A stretch of DNA of 64,000 nucleotides from Pedobacter sp. Leaf176 (GTDB taxonomy: Bacteria > Bacteroidota > Bacteroidia > Sphingobacteriales > Sphingobacteriaceae). The notes under the pieces were generated by a model. It was not told the origin of the DNA, did not search any database, and was given only the letters and a program-made list of their open reading frames with translations. This document shows positions 25,631 to 33,934 of the stretch, in pieces. The stretch lies in contig NZ_LMPD01000005.1 in NCBI RefSeq assembly GCF_001424305.1, forward strand, positions 62,001 through 126,000, written 5' to 3'. The number at the start of each line of letters is the position of its first letter. Position 1 is the stretch's first letter. The position numbers were made by a program, and so were the translations under genes.

Positions 25631-26317
25631 CTATAAATTTTCAAAACGCTCCCAGAAGCCATCAATAGGAAGCTTAGCAAAAATATTTACAGGTTCTTTT
25701 TTTACCGGATGCAGAAATTGCAACCTGCGGGCGTGAAGGCAGATACTGCCTTTCCTACTTCCCCTTGGGTAGCCATATTTATTATCACCAACAATAGGAC
25801 AACCCATTGAAGAAAGCTGAACCCTGATTTGATGTGAACGCCCAGTAAGTGGATCAACTTCAAGCAAAAAATAATCGCCAACCTGCGCAAGCAACCGATA
25901 AGAAAGTTCGGCTCTCTGCGAACCCTGTACCTCAGTATTGTAATGGGTAACAACATTTTTCTGGGGATTTTTCACCAGCCAATGAATCAATGTTCCTGAT
26001 TCTTTAGCCGGTTTATTTTTCACAACAGCCCAATAGGTTTTCTTTACCTCCCGGTTTTTGAAAACCGCATTCATTCTTTCCAGCGCTTTACTGGTTTTAG
26101 CGAAGAGAATTACGCCACTGACAGGCCTGTCTAAACGATGAACAACGCCTAGAAACGCACCGTTCGGCTTGCTGTATTTCTTTGCCAGGTATTTTTTTAT
26201 TTGTTCATCTAAAGGCTCGTCACCGGTTTCATCAACTTGTACAATATCTCCCGCCCTTTTGTTTATTGCAATCAGGTGGTTATCTTCAAAAAGTATATCC
26301 TTATCGGTAATTGGCAT
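25631..26317 (-). CDS. RluA family RNA pseudouridine synthase
   Basis: This 228-residue synthase isomerises uridine in rRNA or tRNA. The catalytic aspartate is Asp63 in VVHRLDRPVSGVILFAKT, the HRLDxxxSG signature of the RluA/RluC group. The C-terminal LLEVDPLTGRSHQIRVQLSSMGCPIVGDNKYG block is also diagnostic. It lacks an N-terminal S4 domain and is therefore shorter than RluC/RluD, similar to RluA or TruC-type enzymes. The exact target uridine is unknown. It lies downstream of panB on the minus strand with a 68-nt gap. Confidence 0.93.
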   Translation of the reverse strand: MPITDKDILFEDNHLIAINKRAGDIVQVDETGDEPLDEQIKKYLAKKYSKPNGAFLGVVHRLDRPVSGVILFAKTSKALERMNAVFKNREVKKTYWAVVKNKPAKESGTLIHWLVKNPQKNVVTHYNTEVQGSQRAELSYRLLAQVGDYFLLEVDPLTGRSHQIRVQLSSMGCPIVGDNKYGYPRGSRKGSICLHARRLQFLHPVKKEPVNIFAKLPIDGFWERFENL

Positions 26318-26385
26318 ATTAGTTATGGGTTAGCAGTTGTGCGTTGCAGGCTTTAAACCGATAACTACAACCTTTAACAAGGTAT

Positions 26386-27201
26386 TTAATATTGTTCTTT
26401 GTCGTTAGGAAAATCGTTGGCCTTTACATCACGAATGTAAGATTGAGCAGCATGCAAAATATCATCATACAAATTAATATACTGACGCAAAAAACGAGGT
26501 TTAAATCCTTTGGTTAAACCAATCATATCGTTTACAACCAGAACCTGGCCATCGCAATCGGGTCCTGCGCCAATACCAATCGTAGGAATCTGCAAACTTT
26601 CCGAAACCTCTTTACCTAAAGTAGCAGGGATTTTCTCTAACACAATACCGAAGCACCCCGCAGCTTGCAAAGCCAGAACATCAGATTTCAGCTTATTAGC
26701 TTCCTCTTCCTCCTTTGCCCGCACAGTGTAAGTTCCAAATTTGTATATCGATTGCGGTGTTAAACCCAAATGGCCCATTACTGGTATGCCAGCTGTAATG
26801 ATGCGTTGAACTGATTCTATAATTTCTTCACCACCTTCTAATTTTACACCGTGTGCTCCTGATTCTTTCATAATTCTAATCGCAGAATTCAGGGCTTCTT
26901 TAGAATTCCCCTGATACGATCCAAAAGGCAAATCGACTACAACAAATGCACGTTTTACCGCTCTGATAACTGATGCAGCATGATATATCATCTGGTCTAA
27001 AGTAATGGGCAAAGTTGTTTCATGGCCCGCCATAACATTCGAAGCCGAGTCTCCTACCAATAAAACGTCCAACCCGGCGTCGTCAAGGATGGTAGCCATC
27101 GAGTAATCGTAGGCGGTTAACATGGATATTTTTTCACCACGTATTTTCATCTCTTGTAAAATATGTGTGGTGACGCGTTTTATTTCTTTGTGTACCGACA
27201 T
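26386..27201 (-). CDS. panB: 3-methyl-2-oxobutanoate hydroxymethyltransferase
   Basis: This 271-residue enzyme is the first step of pantothenate synthesis and transfers a hydroxymethyl group from 5,10-methylene-THF to alpha-ketoisovalerate. The conserved blocks are [55 protein letters not shown], and [24 protein letters not shown]. The metal ligands Asp and Glu sit in VGDS and in KLEGGEE. The length is normal. It has a TACTTTTG box 19 nt upstream of its ATG. Confidence 0.96.
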   Translation of the reverse strand: MSVHKEIKRVTTHILQEMKIRGEKISMLTAYDYSMATILDDAGLDVLLVGDSASNVMAGHETTLPITLDQMIYHAASVIRAVKRAFVVVDLPFGSYQGNSKEALNSAIRIMKESGAHGVKLEGGEEIIESVQRIITAGIPVMGHLGLTPQSIYKFGTYTVRAKEEEEANKLKSDVLALQAAGCFGIVLEKIPATLGKEVSESLQIPTIGIGAGPDCDGQVLVVNDMIGLTKGFKPRFLRQYINLYDDILHAAQSYIRDVKANDFPNDKEQY

Positions 27202-27219
27202 GAATTCATTTTATTTAGC

Positions 27220-27227
27220 CAAAAGTA
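27220..27227 (-). promoter_or_regulatory. TAnnTTTG -7 box for panB
   Basis: On the minus strand the sequence reads TACTTTTG, 18 nt before the ATG at 27201. Confidence 0.55.
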
Positions 27228-27370
27228 TCGTTTTTTCTTTAAAAAATCTGAAAGACTAAAACTTAAAGACTGTAGCTTATATACGCTGTATCTAAATCTT
27301 ATGAATCCTTAATCTTTCCCTTAAAGCTTCAATATTTAAAAAATCTTTTTAGATTACCAATCCTAAACCC

Positions 27371-27378
27371 TATCTTTG
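27371..27378 (+). promoter_or_regulatory. TAnnTTTG -7 box for carA leader
   Basis: TATCTTTG lies about 118 nt upstream of carA and 9 nt upstream of a small open frame at 27388. It predicts a transcript with an unusually long leader for this window. Confidence 0.6.
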
Positions 27379-27387
27379 TACCCCGAA

Positions 27388-27504
27388 ATGAAAGGGATTT
27401 ATTCATCTTTTTTTGCACTCTGCAAAAACGGCTTTAATGCCGAAAACCACCCTTTTTTAAAGTCTTTTTTAAATCAAAATTCATATTGTAATTACCATGA
27501 CTAA
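27388..27504 (+). other. 38-residue leader ORF overlapping the carA start
   Basis: An ATG ten bases behind the promoter box opens a frame starting MKGIYSSFFALCKNGFNAEN. It ends with a TAA at 27502-27504, after overlapping the first eight bases of carA in another frame. A CGGC-TTTAAT-GCCG hairpin (27429-27442) and two T-runs lie within it. The arrangement suggests a translated leader controlling carA, but composition alone cannot prove translation. Confidence 0.4.
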
Positions 27505-28609
27505 CTACATCAAGTTACCTGCGATTTTATTACTTGCCGACGGCACAGTTTTCCACGGCAAAGCGGCCGGAAAAATTGGTACCACAACGGGCGAAATTTG
27601 TTTTAATACCGGGATGACAGGTTATCAGGAAATCTTTACAGACCCAAGTTATTTTGGTCAGATTATGGTAACTACAAATTCGCATATCGGGAATTATGGC
27701 ATCCAGAAAGAGGAAATTGAATCTAGTTCGATAAAAATTGCCGGTTTGGTTTGTAAAAATTACAATATCGTTTACAGCCGTAAACAAGCAACAGAATCGA
27801 TTCAGGATTATTTTCAGAATGACAACCTTGTTGCAATTTCAGATATCGACACCCGTGCCTTGGTTCGCCACATCAGGGATAAAGGCGCAATGAATGCCAT
27901 CATCTCTTCGGAGATTACGGATTTAGAAGAATTGAAAAAGAAGTTAGCTGAAGTTCCTTCTATGGAAGGCTTAGAGCTTTCATCTAAAGTGAGTACGACA
28001 GAACCTTATTTTTACGGCAATCCGGATGCAAGCTTAAAAGTTGCAGCTTTAGATTTAGGCATTAAGAAAAACATTCTTCGCAGTTTTGAAAATCGTGACA
28101 TTTACGTTCAGGTTTTTCCGGCAAAGACAAAATTTGCGGAAATGGAAAAATTTAGTCCTGATGGTTATTTCATTTCAAATGGCCCCGGCGACCCGTCGGT
28201 AATGCCGTATGCGGTTGAAACAATTAAAGAAATCTTAGCAGAAGACAAACCATTGTTCGGTATCTGTTTGGGTCACCAGTTATTGGCTGAGGCAAATGAT
28301 ATCGGTACAATGAAAATGTTTAACGGGCACCGCGGTTTAAATCATCCGGTTAAAAACATCATTAAAAACCACTGTGAAGTAACTTCTCAAAATCATGGTT
28401 TTGGCGTTATCCCGGATGAAGTTAGAAACTCTGATAAAGTCGAAATTACTCACGTAAATTTAAACGACAAATCTATTGAAGGCATTCGTGTTAAAGGTAA
28501 AAAAGCATTCTCAGTACAATATCACCCAGAATCTTCACCAGGCCCACATGATTCCCGTTATTTGTTCGATGATTTTGTCGACGTAATGAAAGGCGATCTA
28601 GTTTGGTAA
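27497..28609 (+). CDS. carA: Carbamoyl-phosphate synthase small subunit
   Basis: This 370-residue glutamine amidotransferase subunit supplies ammonia to CarB for carbamoyl phosphate, the precursor of pyrimidines and arginine. The N-terminal domain has the family block CFNTGMTGYQEIFTDPSYFGQI. The class I amidotransferase domain has the oxyanion loop ISNGPGDPS, the nucleophile Cys257 in LFGICLGHQLLAEA, and the HPESSPGPHD segment with catalytic His and Glu. carB is not adjacent: a terminator follows 47 nt after the stop, and the next gene is an ABC transporter. A leader ORF overlaps the start. Confidence 0.95.
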   Translation: MTNYIKLPAILLLADGTVFHGKAAGKIGTTTGEICFNTGMTGYQEIFTDPSYFGQIMVTTNSHIGNYGIQKEEIESSSIKIAGLVCKNYNIVYSRKQATESIQDYFQNDNLVAISDIDTRALVRHIRDKGAMNAIISSEITDLEELKKKLAEVPSMEGLELSSKVSTTEPYFYGNPDASLKVAALDLGIKKNILRSFENRDIYVQVFPAKTKFAEMEKFSPDGYFISNGPGDPSVMPYAVETIKEILAEDKPLFGICLGHQLLAEANDIGTMKMFNGHRGLNHPVKNIIKNHCEVTSQNHGFGVIPDEVRNSDKVEITHVNLNDKSIEGIRVKGKKAFSVQYHPESSPGPHDSRYLFDDFVDVMKGDLVW

Positions 28610-28655
28610 TTTTTAGCAGGAAGAAAAAAGCTTAAAAACTAAAGTAAAATACGAC

Positions 28656-28705
28656 AATCTGCGAATCTTAGCTACGCATAGCCATGGATTCGCAGATTTT
28701 GTTTT
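28656..28705 (+). terminator. Terminator after carA
   Basis: AATCTGCGAATC (28656-28667) pairs perfectly with GATTCGCAGATT (28687-28698), followed by TTGTTTTT. The loop contains a second small stem, GCTA-CGCA-TAGC. Confidence 0.85.
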
Positions 28706-28804
28706 TAACCAAATCCACCTTTTGAAAACATCATCTCACCGACATTTTAACAGTTTGCAACTAAATTCATTTTCTAATCATTGAAAGCTTCTTACATTCG
28801 CAAT

Positions 28805-29569
28805 ATGGAAACAAAAAAAGCCATTATCAGTGTAACAAACCTGGTAAAAAACTATGATGATTTTGCAGCTGTACAAAATTTAAGTTTTGATGTTTATGAA
28901 AATGAAATCTTCGGGTTACTTGGCCCCAACGGTGCCGGAAAAACAACTACACTCGAAATAATTGAAACTTTAAGAGATAAAACTTCTGGTGAAATTATTG
29001 TTGACGGCTTTTCGGTTGATAAGCAGGCTAACGAGATTAAGCAAATTATCGGAGTTCAGTTACAGGCAGCAGGTTATTACCCTAATCTTAACCTTATTGA
29101 ACTAATTGAACTTTTTGCAGGACTTTATGGCGCCAATATCAAGCCAATGGACATGCTGGATAAAGTAAATCTTCAGGACAAAGCCAAAGCTAAATACAAA
29201 GCGTTATCGGGTGGACAAAAACAACGCTTCTCTATTGCTACAACGTTAATTAATCAGCCAAAAATTGTATTTCTTGATGAGCCAACTACAGGACTGGATC
29301 CTCAAGCCAGGCGCAATCTCTGGGATTTAATTACAGAAATCAGGAATAACGGAACAACAGTCGTAATAACCACGCACTATATGGATGAGGCAGAACAACT
29401 TTGCGATCGTGTTGCCTTTGTAGAGCGGGGAAAAATTATAGCCTTAGATACGCCAGATAATTTAATAGACAAACTTATTGCTTCTGGATTTGAACGTAAA
29501 AAAGAGGTTAAAAAAGCTAATCTGGAAGATGTGTTTATCGATCTAACGGGTAAAGAGTGGAGAGAATAA
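28805..29569 (+). CDS. ABC transporter ATP-binding protein (ABC-2 exporter)
   Basis: This 254-residue ATPase has Walker A GPNGAGKTT at residues 40-48, the Q-loop in IIGVQLQAAGYYPNL, the signature LSGGQKQRFS, Walker B IVFLDEPTTGLDP, and the H-loop TTHYMDEAEQL. This is the DrrA/NatA-like exporter pattern. It is followed by its membrane partner, an ABC-2 permease. The start is set at 28805 because the upstream ATG (28781) would add only MKASYIRN, and the sequence just before 28805 (TACATTCG) resembles a degenerate promoter box. The substrate is not evident. Confidence 0.92.
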   Translation: METKKAIISVTNLVKNYDDFAAVQNLSFDVYENEIFGLLGPNGAGKTTTLEIIETLRDKTSGEIIVDGFSVDKQANEIKQIIGVQLQAAGYYPNLNLIELIELFAGLYGANIKPMDMLDKVNLQDKAKAKYKALSGGQKQRFSIATTLINQPKIVFLDEPTTGLDPQARRNLWDLITEIRNNGTTVVITTHYMDEAEQLCDRVAFVERGKIIALDTPDNLIDKLIASGFERKKEVKKANLEDVFIDLTGKEWRE

Positions 29570-29651
29570 TCTCGCGACCTTCACAATGGGCGATTATAGA
29601 CCAATGCACAAACCTTCCATTAATTGAATAACCATATTTAGATAGATTCTT

Positions 29652-30773
29652 ATGCACGAAGACATAAACGATAGAAATTCAAACTCCCCTTTAGGGTCTG
29701 GGGGTTACAGCAACACAACAGCAACATTAGCACTAGCAAAAGCGAGTTTTCGCTCCATTATGCGGAGCCCTTCAGCAGTGGTTTTTACCTTGGCTTTCCC
29801 TTTGATATTTATTTTAGTTTTTGGCTTCCTAGGTGGTGGCGGAACACATATTGATGTAGGTATCACACCAGGATCGGACATAAATAATCCTGTTATTGGC
29901 ATGCTGGAAAAAACCGGCATGATTCGGTTGGTGAAAGACAAATCGAAAGTGGAATATGATAACCTGCTGGAAAAAGGGAATGTTGATGCAATGATAGATG
30001 TTCACAGGAAAGTAAATTCTGTTGCATACTCAGTTAACGTTGTTTATACGTCCGCGTCGATGGACAAAGGAAATATCTTAAAGTCTGTTCTAAATAACCT
30101 TTTCTATGATAAAAAATTAAAGCCATCAGTTGCTGAAATTAAGGAAAGTACTGTTCATGGACGAGAGTACAAAACCATCGACTTTATATTACCAGGCCAA
30201 CTGGGTTTCTCTTTATTAAGTACTGGCGTATTTGGAACGGCCTTTGTATTTTTAAGCCTGCGTCAAACTTTAGTGATTAAACGCTTTTTTGCGACACCGG
30301 TGAAACGTTCCAGCATTGTTATAGGTGAAGGTATTGCAAGAATAGGATTTGCCTTAATCGGAGCCTTGTTTATCATCGTATTGGGTCATTTTTTCTTTGG
30401 ATTTACATTAGTACATGGCGTTTTAACAGTTGTCAACATGCTCCTCCTGGCAACTTTGGGTGTAATTGTTTTTATGGGTTTTGGTTTTATTATTTCCGGA
30501 ATTGCAAAAAATGAAAGCATGGTACCACCCATATCTAATATCGTAACCCTGCCTCAGTTTCTATTGTCAGGAACTTTTTTCTCTATAGAGGCGTTCCCAA
30601 AATGGCTACAGCCCATCAGTAGGGCTTTACCCTTAACTTATCTGAATGACGCCATGCGTAAGGTCGCTTTCGAGGGCTTAAATCTGTGGGATGTTAAATT
30701 CCAGATAATGATTTTAATAATCTGGGGGATTGGTATTTATGCGGTTGCCGTAAAAGTGTTTAAATGGGAATAG
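29652..30773 (+). CDS. ABC-2 type permease with repeat-derived N-terminus
   Basis: This 373-residue protein has one transmembrane helix near residue 40 (VVFTLAFPLIFILVFGFLGG), a periplasmic domain of about 150 residues, and five helices at the C-terminal end, ending with GIGIYAVAVKVFKWE. This is the layout of ABC-2 exporters. Residues about 11-19 (SNSPLGSGG) are encoded by an intergenic palindromic repeat, and no other start codon lies between the repeat and the first helix. The normal beginning of such proteins would be near LALAKASFRSIMRSP. It is the partner of the ATPase, 82 nt upstream. Confidence 0.88.
   Translation: MHEDINDRNSNSPLGSGGYSNTTATLALAKASFRSIMRSPSAVVFTLAFPLIFILVFGFLGGGGTHIDVGITPGSDINNPVIGMLEKTGMIRLVKDKSKVEYDNLLEKGNVDAMIDVHRKVNSVAYSVNVVYTSASMDKGNILKSVLNNLFYDKKLKPSVAEIKESTVHGREYKTIDFILPGQLGFSLLSTGVFGTAFVFLSLRQTLVIKRFFATPVKRSSIVIGEGIARIGFALIGALFIIVLGHFFFGFTLVHGVLTVVNMLLLATLGVIVFMGFGFIISGIAKNESMVPPISNIVTLPQFLLSGTFFSIEAFPKWLQPISRALPLTYLNDAMRKVAFEGLNLWDVKFQIMILIIWGIGIYAVAVKVFKWE
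29684..29707. repeat. CCCCTTTAGGG-type repeat inside the permease gene
   Basis: AACTCCCCTTTAGGGTCTGG, followed by GGGTTAC, is a close relative of the intergenic repeat at 1356-1381 read on the other strand (AAGCCCCTTTAGGGGTTTGG followed by GGTT). It is read in frame as NSPLGSGGY. Confidence 0.65.
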
Positions 30774-30847
30774 TTAACGCACGGACAATCAATTCCACTT
30801 ATTTATTTTATAACTCTAATGTACCAACCCAATAACATAGCATAAGT

Positions 30848-30898
30848 TATCGGATTTTTAATATCGGATAAAATTATTTAAATTCAATCCGATATTAA
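30848..30898. promoter_or_regulatory. Operator with three TATCGGAT boxes before fic
   Basis: The octamer TATCGGAT occurs exactly at 30848-30855 and 30862-30869, and inverted (ATCCGATA) at 30887-30894. The second and third copies lie within a larger perfect inverted repeat, TTAATATCGGAT at 30858-30869 and ATCCGATATTAA at 30887-30898, with a 17-nt spacer. It ends one base before the promoter box at 30899, so a bound protein would block transcription of fic. Confidence 0.7.
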
Positions 30899-30906
30899 TA
30901 TATTTG
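30899..30906 (+). promoter_or_regulatory. TAnnTTTG -7 box for fic
   Basis: TATATTTG ends three bases before the ATG at 30910, so the transcript would be leaderless. It abuts the TATCGGAT operator. Confidence 0.6.
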
Positions 30907-30909
30907 TGT

Positions 30910-31866
30910 ATGTGGAATATTGATCTTAGCGATATTGAAGAACTACAGCCGCAATTGGACAGGCTACTGGAGAAAAAAATGAAACTAGATTCATCTCGTC
31001 CATTGCCGAACAGTGCCTTACAGCGGATACGAACTGACATAAGTTTAGAATGGACTTATAACTCTAATAGTATTGAAGGCAATACTTTAAGCCTAACGGA
31101 AACGCAAATGGTTTTACAGGAGGGAATAACCATCAAAGGCAAATCATTGATTGAGCACTTCGAAGCGCATAATCATGAAAAGGCAATTGATTATTTATAT
31201 ACACTTGTCAATGAAAGTTATGTATTAAGAAGCATCGATATTCTTTCTTTACACGGTATGGTTTTACGCAGTATTGAAGATGATTTTGCTGGTAGTTTAA
31301 GAAATGGCGGCGTTCGTATCATCGGCGCAAATTTTACCCCACCAAATGCTAACAAGGTTTCTGATTTACTAGAGGAGTTGATTTCTTATGTAAATGAGAA
31401 TACAAGCGGGTTAAACGATATATTATTATCAACCATTTTTCATCATAAAATGGTTTGGATTCATCCGTTTTTTGATGGAAATGGTCGTACTGTACGTTTA
31501 GCAATGAATTTACTTTTAATGCGGAAGGGCTTTCCGCCTGCTATTATTTTAAAAAACGATAGAAAAAAATATTATGAAGCACTTAACCAGGCAAATAAAG
31601 GCAGCTACCATAAACTTTATCTATTGATGTTACAAGCTCTGGAGCGCTCGCTAAATATTTACCTAAACGCAATGCCAGGTAATACTTATGGCGATTACGA
31701 ACCTATATCACAAATTGTTTCCGAACCTGACTTTAAATATGGGCAGGAATATATCAGCCTTCTTGCTCGCCAGGGCAAAATAGATGCCTATAAAGAAGGA
31801 AGAAACTGGCTGACTACTAAAACGGCTATTAATAATTACGTAAAGAACAGAAAACGCGATCGTTAA
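30910..31866 (+). CDS. Fic family protein with C-terminal DNA-binding domain
   Basis: This 318-residue protein has the complete Fic active motif HPFFDGNGRTVR at residues 185-196, which in relatives transfers AMP to a protein hydroxyl. The inhibitory motif SIEGN is at 54-58, placing the inhibition helix N-terminal to the Fic core (class II). Residues about 276-313 (YGQEYISLLARQGKIDAYKE, GRNWLTTKTAINNYV) match the pattern of an excisionase/MerR-like helix-turn-helix. The ATG at 30910 is preferred over a TTG two codons upstream that lies in the promoter box. It is not paired with an antitoxin gene. Autoregulation through the upstream operator is inferred. Confidence 0.9.
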   Translation: MWNIDLSDIEELQPQLDRLLEKKMKLDSSRPLPNSALQRIRTDISLEWTYNSNSIEGNTLSLTETQMVLQEGITIKGKSLIEHFEAHNHEKAIDYLYTLVNESYVLRSIDILSLHGMVLRSIEDDFAGSLRNGGVRIIGANFTPPNANKVSDLLEELISYVNENTSGLNDILLSTIFHHKMVWIHPFFDGNGRTVRLAMNLLLMRKGFPPAIILKNDRKKYYEALNQANKGSYHKLYLLMLQALERSLNIYLNAMPGNTYGDYEPISQIVSEPDFKYGQEYISLLARQGKIDAYKEGRNWLTTKTAINNYVKNRKRDR

Positions 31867-31895
31867 TTCAAAATTGATAGCCTATTGCGGATCAA

Positions 31896-32471
31896 TTAAA
31901 GTGCTGCCTTAACTAAGAATGGCAAAATTTCCTTTTGAAAACTCACAAAGTTTTTGCGCACATCAGAATCGCTGACCGAAGTAAAAGCAAATGAAAAAAC
32001 AATGCTTTTGCTGGCTTTTAATAAAAATGCTAAACCTTCCCTCCTCGCAGGGTTATTTTTAAAGTTATCCAATTGAAGGTATGCTGCCAGCAACAAGGCC
32101 TCCAGTTGATCGGAAAGATGCTTTAAAAACTCTTGGGAATTCGCATTTTCACGAACAAAATCCCAACCGATAAACTCATTACATGCGGTAAAAGAAAGCC
32201 GGCTGGTTTTCATGACCAGCGCTTTTAAATGCTCTTCTTCAGAACCATAACTCACCTTGTTGTGAAGTATTTCGTACAAATTCTGGTCGAGGTAATCCAT
32301 TAAAATGCTATCGAGAACCTGTTCTTTACTCTCGAAGTATTTATATATCGTTGCTTTTGCTATTCTAGCTTTCTTTGCAATTTCGTTTACACTTGTTTTG
32401 TGGTAACCATACTTTCTAAAAAGCTCCTTAGCTGCTTTCTTTACAGTTTCCTTAATTTTTTCGGCTTCCAT
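31896..32471 (-). CDS. TetR/AcrR family transcriptional regulator
   Basis: This 191-residue regulator has an N-terminal helix-turn-helix at residues about 5-55 (AAKELFRKYGYHKTSVNEIA, then KKARIAKATIYKYFESKEQVL), followed by a helical ligand/dimer domain. The HTH wording (TIYKYFxSKEQVL) is typical of TetR. It is the last gene of a tight minus-strand series pheS, Rieske-like lipoprotein, tetR, with a single base between the lipoprotein stop and its ATG. The effector and targets are unknown; no efflux genes are next to it. It converges with fic, 29 nt apart. Confidence 0.9.
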   Translation of the reverse strand: MEAEKIKETVKKAAKELFRKYGYHKTSVNEIAKKARIAKATIYKYFESKEQVLDSILMDYLDQNLYEILHNKVSYGSEEEHLKALVMKTSRLSFTACNEFIGWDFVRENANSQEFLKHLSDQLEALLLAAYLQLDNFKNNPARREGLAFLLKASKSIVFSFAFTSVSDSDVRKNFVSFQKEILPFLVKAAL

Positions 32472-32472
32472 T

Positions 32473-32886
32473 CTAATTCGTTACGTGTAAATTCAGGCCG
32501 GAAATGGCCACTGTGTATGACTTTAATGCCCTGACTGCTGGCGCCTTTACCGGGCTTCCGTCTTCCAATAAAAATTTGGCACCCGAGCAGGGATCGGTTA
32601 CAGTTAAGGTCGGATCGTCTAAAGTTACGGCACATTTCTGTTCAGGATTTACTGTACTGCAACGATCAAAAGCAGCATAACCATTATCCGTTCTCCGGTA
32701 CAACACCAATCCTGCAATTCCATAACCACTAATTAAAACGGCACCTCCAGGACTACTTAGTCTGCTTAAACGCGGATCAGTCAGTGGTAAACTGAAATTA
32801 ACGGCAACATCCGGAATAAAGCTCGTATCTTTTCCACAGCTTGAAAGTAAAAGAGATATGAACAATAAGCTGTACAGGTATTTCAT
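32473..32886 (-). CDS. Rieske-fold-like lipoprotein lacking the Fe-S ligands
   Basis: This 137-residue protein begins with a lipoprotein signal (MKYLYSLLFISLLLSSCGKD, lipid Cys17). The second half follows the outline of a Rieske domain: YAAFDRCSTVNP for the first ligand loop, LTVTDPCSGAKFLLEDGSPV for the second loop and the conserved Gly turn, then KAPAVRALKSYTVAI. However, the first loop has CST instead of CxH and the second has DPCS instead of CPCH, so at most one of four cluster ligands remains. It probably retains the fold without a 2Fe-2S cluster. It starts two bases after the pheS stop and ends one base before tetR. Confidence 0.7.
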   Translation of the reverse strand: MKYLYSLLFISLLLSSCGKDTSFIPDVAVNFSLPLTDPRLSRLSSPGGAVLISGYGIAGLVLYRRTDNGYAAFDRCSTVNPEQKCAVTLDDPTLTVTDPCSGAKFLLEDGSPVKAPAVRALKSYTVAISGLNLHVTN

Positions 32887-32888
32887 AA

Positions 32889-33929
32889 TTAAATTAAAGC
32901 AGATTTAAATTGCTTTAAAAAACGAACATCGTTTTCAGAGAACAATCTTAAATCCTTAATCACATATTTCAGATTTGCAATCCGTTCAATACCCATACCA
33001 AACGCAAAACCACTATATTTTTTTGAATCGATGCCACAGTTTTCGAGAACATTTGGATCGACCATCCCACAACCTAAAATTTCTACCCAACCGCTATATT
33101 TACAAAGCTGGCAACCTGCGCCATTACAAATGGTACAGGAAATGTCCATTTCGGCAGAAGGCTCAGTAAATGGAAAATAAGACGGTCGGAAACGGACTTT
33201 TGTGCCTTCCCCGTACAATTCCTGTACAAAATAAAACAAAGTTTGTTTTAAATCAGCAAACGAAACATTTTCGTCCACATACAGGCCTTCTATCTGATGA
33301 AAAAAGCAATGTGCCCGTGCGGAAATAGCCTCGTTACGGTAAACACGCCCAGGCATTATCGCCCTGAAAGGCGGCTGTCCTTGTTCCATCATTCGAACCT
33401 GAACAGACGATGTATGCGTACGCAAAGCAATATCACCTTTCTCGCCTCCTTTTTTAATAAAAAAGGTATCTTGCATATCCCTTGCAGGATGTTCTTGAGG
33501 AAAATTTAAAGCCGAAAAATTATGCCAGTCGTCTTCAATTTCGGGCCCCTCAGCAACCGTAAAACCTAGCTTTGCAAAAATCTCCACAATTTCCCTGCGA
33601 ACTAAAGCCAGCGGATGGCGGGCGCCAATCTCAAAACCTTCACCTGGCAGGGTTAAATCCAGCGCATGTTCCGTTACCTGTGTTTCATTTGCTTCAATAG
33701 CTTCTTTTAAGGTTAAATATTTAGATTCCGCAAGTTGTTTAAATTCATTAAGGACTTTTCCTAACGATTTTTTCTCTTCTACAGAAACAGATTTAAAGTC
33801 ATCAAATATTTCTTTGATAATACCTTTACTGCCCAAATATTTTATGCGAAACTGCTCTAATTCATCTGCCTTTTCAGTTACAAAGGCATTAATTTTTTCA
33901 GTGTATTGTGTTATTTTATCCTGCAACAT
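32889..33929 (-). CDS. pheS: Phenylalanine--tRNA ligase alpha subunit
   Basis: This 346-residue class II aminoacyl-tRNA synthetase subunit charges tRNA-Phe together with PheT. The N-terminal coiled-coil covers residues 1-85, followed by the catalytic core: HPLALVRREIVEIFAKLGF, WHNFSALNFPQEHPARDMQDTF, motif 2 FRAIMPGRVYRNEAISARAH, and motif 3 GFAFGMGIERIANLKY. The Cys-rich CTICNGAGCQLCKYSGWVEI segment is normal for PheS. The promoter box at 33935-33942 ends five bases before the ATG. Its operon includes two genes unrelated to translation. Confidence 0.96.
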   Translation of the reverse strand: MLQDKITQYTEKINAFVTEKADELEQFRIKYLGSKGIIKEIFDDFKSVSVEEKKSLGKVLNEFKQLAESKYLTLKEAIEANETQVTEHALDLTLPGEGFEIGARHPLALVRREIVEIFAKLGFTVAEGPEIEDDWHNFSALNFPQEHPARDMQDTFFIKKGGEKGDIALRTHTSSVQVRMMEQGQPPFRAIMPGRVYRNEAISARAHCFFHQIEGLYVDENVSFADLKQTLFYFVQELYGEGTKVRFRPSYFPFTEPSAEMDISCTICNGAGCQLCKYSGWVEILGCGMVDPNVLENCGIDSKKYSGFAFGMGIERIANLKYVIKDLRLFSENDVRFLKQFKSALI

Positions 33930-33934
33930 GGCTT

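Noticed and set aside
30910..31866. Fic toxin of a toxin-antitoxin pair
   Set aside because: The inhibitory motif SIEGN is within the same protein (class II) and no small antitoxin gene lies upstream or downstream. It is more likely a self-controlled enzyme/regulator.
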